A stretch of 64,000 nt of DNA from contig NZ_AP018725.1 in the NCBI RefSeq assembly GCF_003967195.1, positions 2,910,001 to 2,974,000 of the forward strand. Reading direction: 5' to 3'. A model generated the notes under the pieces. The model was not told the DNA's origin. It saw only the letters and a program-made list of their open reading frames with translations, and made no database searches. The DNA comes from Sulfuriflexus mobilis (GTDB lineage Bacteria > Pseudomonadota > Gammaproteobacteria > AKS1). This document shows, in pieces, positions 60,329 to 64,000 of this stretch; the first letter of the stretch is position 1, and every line of letters begins with the position of its first letter. The position numbers and the translations under genes are program-made.

Positions 60329-60745
60329 GGGTCAGAGTACTTGATTGGACAGGTTTTCAATCCCCTTCGATGCAGCCGAGCCGCGCAGGAAATTTCCGGA
60401 TGGTTGCCCTGAACCTTTGGGACAAAGGTTAGGGTACTCATAATGAAGCCCGAAGGGGTTTTGTGAGCCAGCGCGCAGTCGACCCCGTTTGTAGGCGCGA
60501 CCAGAGGGAGCATTAGCCGTTAAGCAAATACGTGAGTTCTGCGTGTGCCGGAAATTTCTGAGCAGTGAGGGAACTTGTTTATTCAGTGATAACTGAATAA
60601 ACAAGCAAATCGCGGGGCGTGCTGGTCTCAAAGAATCCCTTCGGGCTTCATTATGAGTACCCTACAACACTTCCAGTGTCGTCAGGGCATCTTTTGGTTA
60701 CTTTCTTTGTACGAGCAAAGAAAGTAACACGCGCCCGGTGGGCGT
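60329..60745. repeat. Complex repeat element, copy 2 (right end of accessory segment)
   Basis: This is the longer copy of the element at 54643-54975. It contains a 27-base inverted repeat, AGGGTACTCATAATGAAGCC... (60431-60457) against its exact complement at 60637-60663. It also holds a perfect 14-base hairpin (60574-60605, GATA loop) and a 13-base hairpin GTTACTTTCTTTG/CAAAGAAAGTAAC (60697-60728). No transposase is encoded. Its short ORFs look spurious. Confidence 0.8.
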
Positions 60746-60812
60746 GTAAGGAACAATTGTCATTAAAAATTCAAAAAGCTCTTAAGAATAAAGAGCACTA
60801 AAAGAAAAACCT

Positions 60813-60857
60813 ATTACCCCCTCACCCTAGCCCTCTCCCCTTGCGGGAAAGGGGAAA
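60813..60857. repeat. Short GC-rich REP-like sequence before folK
   Basis: The stretch contains CCCCTCACCCTAGCCCTCTC followed by CCCTTGCGGGAAAGGGG. This kind of CCCTCACCCTAGCCC repeat recurs in many gammaproteobacterial genomes. The CCCCTT/AAAGGGG pairing can fold, and on the minus strand it may also help end the folB-folK transcript. Confidence 0.6.
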
Positions 60858-60861
60858 AAAT

Positions 60862-61344
60862 CTAAAACTCAATATCCGTCGCCCACAGATTCTGATCCCC
60901 CTTATCAAACCTCTCCCACATCTCAATAAACGTATCACCACTCACCGGATGCCGCATATCCGGCGCCAGTTCACTCAGGGGCAACAACACAAAGGCATAG
61001 GTCTCGATCTCATTGCGCGGCAGGTTCATGCCCTCATCGATCAGGTCATCGTAAAGCAGCATGTCGATATCGAGGGTTCGTGCCATAAACCTGTCCGCAT
61101 CGCGGCGACGCCCATGTGCATCTTCGATATCATCCATGAGTTCACTAATCACCTCGACACTTTCCTCGGCGGTGAAGGCCACCACCAGGTTCAGAAAGTT
61201 ATCGCCCTGAAAACCGACTGCCTCGCTTTCATAGACCGTTGATACCACCAGGTCGGAATAGAGTTCACGCAAGGTAGTGATCGCCGAGCGAATATTTTCT
61301 TCGGCGTCGATATTACTGCCGAGACTGAGAAAGACACGTGCCAT
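60862..61344 (-). CDS. folK: 2-amino-4-hydroxy-6-hydroxymethyldihydropteridine pyrophosphokinase (HPPK)
   Basis: This 160-residue cytoplasmic enzyme of folate synthesis pyrophosphorylates hydroxymethyldihydropterin. Motifs are FLSLGSNIDAEENI at the N-terminus and DRFMARTLDIDMLLYDD with the metal-binding Asp pair, then LPRNEIETYAFVLLPLSELAP. The length is normal. It lies 2 bases after folB and is convergent with the accessory segment that separates it from the pteridine-reductase-like gene. Confidence 0.95.
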   Translation of the reverse strand: MARVFLSLGSNIDAEENIRSAITTLRELYSDLVVSTVYESEAVGFQGDNFLNLVVAFTAEESVEVISELMDDIEDAHGRRRDADRFMARTLDIDMLLYDDLIDEGMNLPRNEIETYAFVLLPLSELAPDMRHPVSGDTFIEMWERFDKGDQNLWATDIEF

Positions 61345-61346
61345 GA

Positions 61347-61703
61347 TTAGCCCTTGTCACCACGTTCGATGATCACACCGACATCACGGGCGCCACGCAC
61401 GGCGCCCTGCTTGTTGATACGTACCCGCACCCACGGTACGGGAAATTCACCGAGGATGATCCCGGCGATTCGTTCGGCGAGGGTCTCGACGAGCTGGAAC
61501 TCGGCGGCCTCGACAAAGGCAATAATCCGTTTTGCCACCGATTTGTAATCCAGGGTGTCATCGATGTGGTCACTGGCGGCGGCCTTGCGGATGTCGGAGC
61601 CCATATCGAGGTCGATGACCACGTCCTGGCGGATGCGGCGCTCCCAGTCGAAAATGCCGATAACGGTATCGACCTTGAGGTTGTGCAGAAAAATAATATC
61701 CAT
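61347..61703 (-). CDS. folB: Dihydroneopterin aldolase
   Basis: This 118-residue enzyme of folate synthesis starts MDIIFLHNLKVDTVIGIFDWERRIRQDV, the FolB signature with the substrate-binding region. It also has DTLDYKSVAKRIIAFVE and LVETLAERIAGIILGEF, including the active-site Glu/Lys pattern (RINKQGAV). It makes hydroxymethyldihydropterin for FolK, encoded immediately downstream. The gene is divergent from plsY. Confidence 0.95.
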   Translation of the reverse strand: MDIIFLHNLKVDTVIGIFDWERRIRQDVVIDLDMGSDIRKAAASDHIDDTLDYKSVAKRIIAFVEAAEFQLVETLAERIAGIILGEFPVPWVRVRINKQGAVRGARDVGVIIERGDKG

Positions 61704-61803
61704 GGGTACTTACTTTACTGAATCTCTAAACATGCGCGCACTGTAGCATAAATCATTAATCTGCGGGCTTGACCCGCGAGTCCTCAGCGTTTCAAATAGC
61801 CCC

Positions 61804-62409
61804 ATGCAAATACTCGACTACAGCCTCATCCTCGCCGGTTATCTGTTTGGTTCGGTTTCCAGCGCCATTATTATCTGCAAGCTCATGCGCCTGCCCGACC
61901 CGCGCACCCAGGGTTCGAACAACCCCGGCGCCACCAATGTCTTGCGCTTTGGCGGCAAAAAGGCCGCGGCGATCGTGCTGCTTGGCGATATGGCCAAGGG
62001 TGTGATCCCGATACTGGTCGCGCGACTGGCCGGTGCCGATGCACTGGTACTGGCTGTCGTCGGCTTCGCCGCCTTTATCGGCCATCTGTATCCGGTATTT
62101 TTCGGCTTTCGTGGCGGCAAGGGGGTGGCGACGGCCTTTGGCGTGTTTGCCACTTTAAACTGGCAGGTGGGCCTGGCCCTGATCGGTACCTGGTTGCTCA
62201 TAGCCAAGGTCTTCAAGATCTCGTCCCTGGCGGCACTCACCGCCGCTGTGCTGACACCGCTTTACCTCTGGTGGCTAAGTGGTGAGCAATACTGGGTGAG
62301 TATGAGCATCATCATGAGCGCGATCCTGATCTGGCGCCACCGCAGCAACATTCAGAAGTTGCTCAGCGGCAAGGAAGACAGCATCGGCACGGATGTCGAC
62401 GAGAGTTAA
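61804..62409 (+). CDS. plsY: Glycerol-3-phosphate acyltransferase PlsY
   Basis: This 201-residue integral membrane enzyme acylates glycerol 3-phosphate from acyl-phosphate. Family motifs include YLFGSVSSAIIICKL (helix 1), RTQGSNNPGATNVLRFGGKKAA, HLYPVFFGFRGGKGVATAFG and the later loops. It has about five to six helices, as expected. The folB/plsY divergent pair is a common gammaproteobacterial arrangement. Confidence 0.95.
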   Translation: MQILDYSLILAGYLFGSVSSAIIICKLMRLPDPRTQGSNNPGATNVLRFGGKKAAAIVLLGDMAKGVIPILVARLAGADALVLAVVGFAAFIGHLYPVFFGFRGGKGVATAFGVFATLNWQVGLALIGTWLLIAKVFKISSLAALTAAVLTPLYLWWLSGEQYWVSMSIIMSAILIWRHRSNIQKLLSGKEDSIGTDVDES

Positions 62410-62418
62410 GTCTCGCTT

Positions 62419-63924
62419 TTACAAATTGAAACGGTGCAACTGGTTATGCAGCCGGTCGGCATCCGCTTCAAGCTCATTACTGGATGCGGCTGAACGCGCG
62501 ACATGCTCTGCAGCCTGTTGACTGAGGCTGCTGATGCTCACCACATTTTTGTTAATTTCTTCCGCGACATGTGACTGTTGTTCTGCGGCACTGGCAATCT
62601 GGATGTTCATGTCATTGATCAGGGCAATGGCACTGGCAATTTCGTTAAGTGATTTACCGGCTTCACCGGCCTTGTTCACGCTTTCTTGAGCCTGTTCACG
62701 CCCCTGCTCCATGACCTTCACCGCATCATGTGCGCCACTTTGTAACTGCTCGATGATTTGTTGAATTTCTTCGGTCGACTCCTGGGTGCGTCCGGCCAGG
62801 GTACGCACCTCGTCGGCGACCACAGCAAAACCTCGTCCCTGTTCGCCTGCACGCGCAGCCTCGATCGCGGCATTCAGGGCCAACAGATTGGTTTGGTCGG
62901 CGATACTCTTGATCACTTCCAGGACCACCCCGATCTTGTCACTTTGTTGTTCAAGGCGATCGATCACACTGGCCGCCTCTTCAACACGCGTCGCGAGGGT
63001 CTCAATGGTCTTAATGGTGCCGCCAACGACCTGCTTGGCCGATTCACCGGCTTCGTCGGCATCACGAGTACCTTGCGCCGCCTCGCTGGCATTACGCGCA
63101 ACTTCCTGCACCGTTGCCGTCATCTCATTAATAGCGGCTGCCAGCAGATCGGTTTGCTGGCTTTGTTCCTGCATGCTCTGGTTGGCCATGGAACTCAGGT
63201 TCTGCATTTCTGCCGTATTGGTGGCAAGGTGATCGGTTGCCGTCTTTGCATCCCGCATGGCATCGTGAATGGCCTGAATGAAGCTATTGAAGTCCACGGC
63301 AAAGCGGCTTTGCGGATCTTGCTTGCGGTAGGCGAGGTCGATACGGCCGTCGACAACCACAAGGTGCTTGCCGATCTCGAGCAACTCGACTGACTGCACC
63401 AGCTCGCTACGTAATTTAACCGCCAGATAAATCAACACGCCCGTCTCGAAGACAACATAGGCGGCGTGGATAATTACCATATTGAAACCGGCACCCGCCG
63501 TAAAAACAAAGACCGGGTAGCCGCCCTGCTGCATGAAGAAGAACGCAACATGATGGACGGCAATCACAGCGGCCGCCGTCAGTACCGGGACCCAGTCACG
63601 GTAATACAAGAGGAAGGCCAGCAGCACAAAAATGCCGAAGTGCATTTCGATCATGCCGTGTGCCTGGTGAATATGCAGTGCGCTGAACACCATGAATGCC
63701 GCGGCATGCGCGGCGCGTGACAGGCGCGTGCCACCATATAGGTAGGTCAGGATCGTCGGCACGGCTGCAGAGGACAGGCCGATGACAAGCGCCTCGGTCC
63801 ATGTGTCATACCAACCGGCAAGGCCCAGGCTGAAAACAAACAATAACCATTGCACAGCGCTCATTAACTTGTCGCCCTGCACACCATACTGTCTTAGCGC
63901 TTCATTCTGTGTATTCATCGTCAT
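62419..63924 (-). CDS. Methyl-accepting chemotaxis protein with six-helix N-terminal domain
   Basis: This 501-residue chemoreceptor has a hydrophobic N-terminal half (about residues 20-175, six helices) and no large periplasmic domain. A HAMP-like linker and the signalling coiled coil follow, with the invariant tip [47 protein letters not shown]. Histidines cluster in the membrane part ([23 protein letters not shown]), which could bind haem, metal or quinone. No CheR-binding pentapeptide is present at the C-terminus. Confidence 0.9.
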   Translation of the reverse strand: MTMNTQNEALRQYGVQGDKLMSAVQWLLFVFSLGLAGWYDTWTEALVIGLSSAAVPTILTYLYGGTRLSRAAHAAAFMVFSALHIHQAHGMIEMHFGIFVLLAFLLYYRDWVPVLTAAAVIAVHHVAFFFMQQGGYPVFVFTAGAGFNMVIIHAAYVVFETGVLIYLAVKLRSELVQSVELLEIGKHLVVVDGRIDLAYRKQDPQSRFAVDFNSFIQAIHDAMRDAKTATDHLATNTAEMQNLSSMANQSMQEQSQQTDLLAAAINEMTATVQEVARNASEAAQGTRDADEAGESAKQVVGGTIKTIETLATRVEEAASVIDRLEQQSDKIGVVLEVIKSIADQTNLLALNAAIEAARAGEQGRGFAVVADEVRTLAGRTQESTEEIQQIIEQLQSGAHDAVKVMEQGREQAQESVNKAGEAGKSLNEIASAIALINDMNIQIASAAEQQSHVAEEINKNVVSISSLSQQAAEHVARSAASSNELEADADRLHNQLHRFNL

Positions 63925-64000
63925 TCTCTTTATCTAAAAGCCATTACACATTGCCGCTTCGCTGCCAGGGGCAAAAACAACCCGTTGCAAGGGTGTTCAC
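63925..64000. other. Upstream region of the chemoreceptor gene, window edge
   Basis: About 75 bases upstream of the receptor start contain a likely ribosome-site region (AAAGAGAATGACG on the minus strand) and no other gene. Confidence 0.4.

Noticed and set aside
60332-60801. Short frames in repeat copy 2, including one reading LLVTFFVRAKKVTRA
   Set aside because: These are typical false ORFs of interspersed repeats, with no transposase motif present.
1-64000. CRISPR array, tRNA, rRNA, prophage or integrase
   Set aside because: No regularly spaced repeats, cloverleaf candidates, rRNA-like conserved blocks or integrase/transposase-like proteins were seen in the window.

Overview
The window looks like a chromosome segment of a chemolithotrophic, sulfur-oxidising gammaproteobacterium that can probably respire nitrogen oxides. 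The evidence is a complete aprM-aprB-aprA operon (APS reductase with its AprM membrane partner), a dissimilatory-type sat (ATP sulfurylase) elsewhere in the window, a large Nap-like molybdoenzyme cluster with an Fnr-family regulator and moaA beside it, an NsrR-controlled globin locus, and housekeeping genes (cca, slt, uppP, midA, folK, folB, plsY) of gammaproteobacterial type. I saw no tRNA, rRNA, CRISPR array or prophage.

Layout. 1-5979 (+ strand): 3' part of a DAHP synthase, then small membrane and secreted proteins, a chromate-type transporter (chrA), an RDD protein and a secreted HExxH protein. 6000-9768 (mostly -): a degraded gene remnant, a HIT protein, a DUF4279 protein, and a TPR protein, an SlyD-like isomerase and a small unknown protein just downstream of the apr operon. 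9924-13201 (-): aprM-aprB-aprA. 13636-22838 (-): a nine-gene cluster read as dihaem cytochrome c lipoprotein, napA, napG, napH, napG, FixH-like protein, polyferredoxin, napC and napF. An Fnr-type box lies in front of it, and no napB or napD is present. 22992-27200 (-): fnr, a thioredoxin-like protein, a gluconate-dehydrogenase-like pair (Tat subunit plus GMC flavoprotein) and a radical SAM protein. 27388-32857: moaA, ppa, an NsrR-controlled truncated-haemoglobin/ferredoxin-reductase pair, a YbaK protein and heme A synthase.

33727-39937 holds an orphan binding protein and a compact unit: a DASS anion transporter and a large DUF3604 (PHP-like) protein, transcribed divergently from a Crp/Fnr-family regulator with a TGTCA-N6-TGACA palindrome between them. 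39972-53323 is mostly housekeeping: HPP protein, APC permease, degenerate HD-GYP protein, slt, an NDUFA9-like protein, a lipoprotein metallopeptidase, sat, cca, a Cys-rich protein, VanZ-like protein, uppP, midA and a pteridine-reductase-like SDR.

53323-60800 appears to be an accessory insertion between the convergent SDR and folK genes. It contains an AT-rich membrane protein with a HEPN-like motif, two copies of a complex repeat (54643-54975 and 60329-60745), and between them an ECF sigma/anti-sigma pair, a secreted acidic repeat protein, a cytochrome c-propeller fusion and a second periplasmic propeller protein. The motif ACGCCTTG occurs upstream of the sigma operon, the acidic protein and the cytochrome fusion, so this looks like a small self-contained extracytoplasmic stress regulon. 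The window closes with folK, folB, plsY and a chemoreceptor.

All functions are assigned by reading sequence and recalling families. No database search was run.
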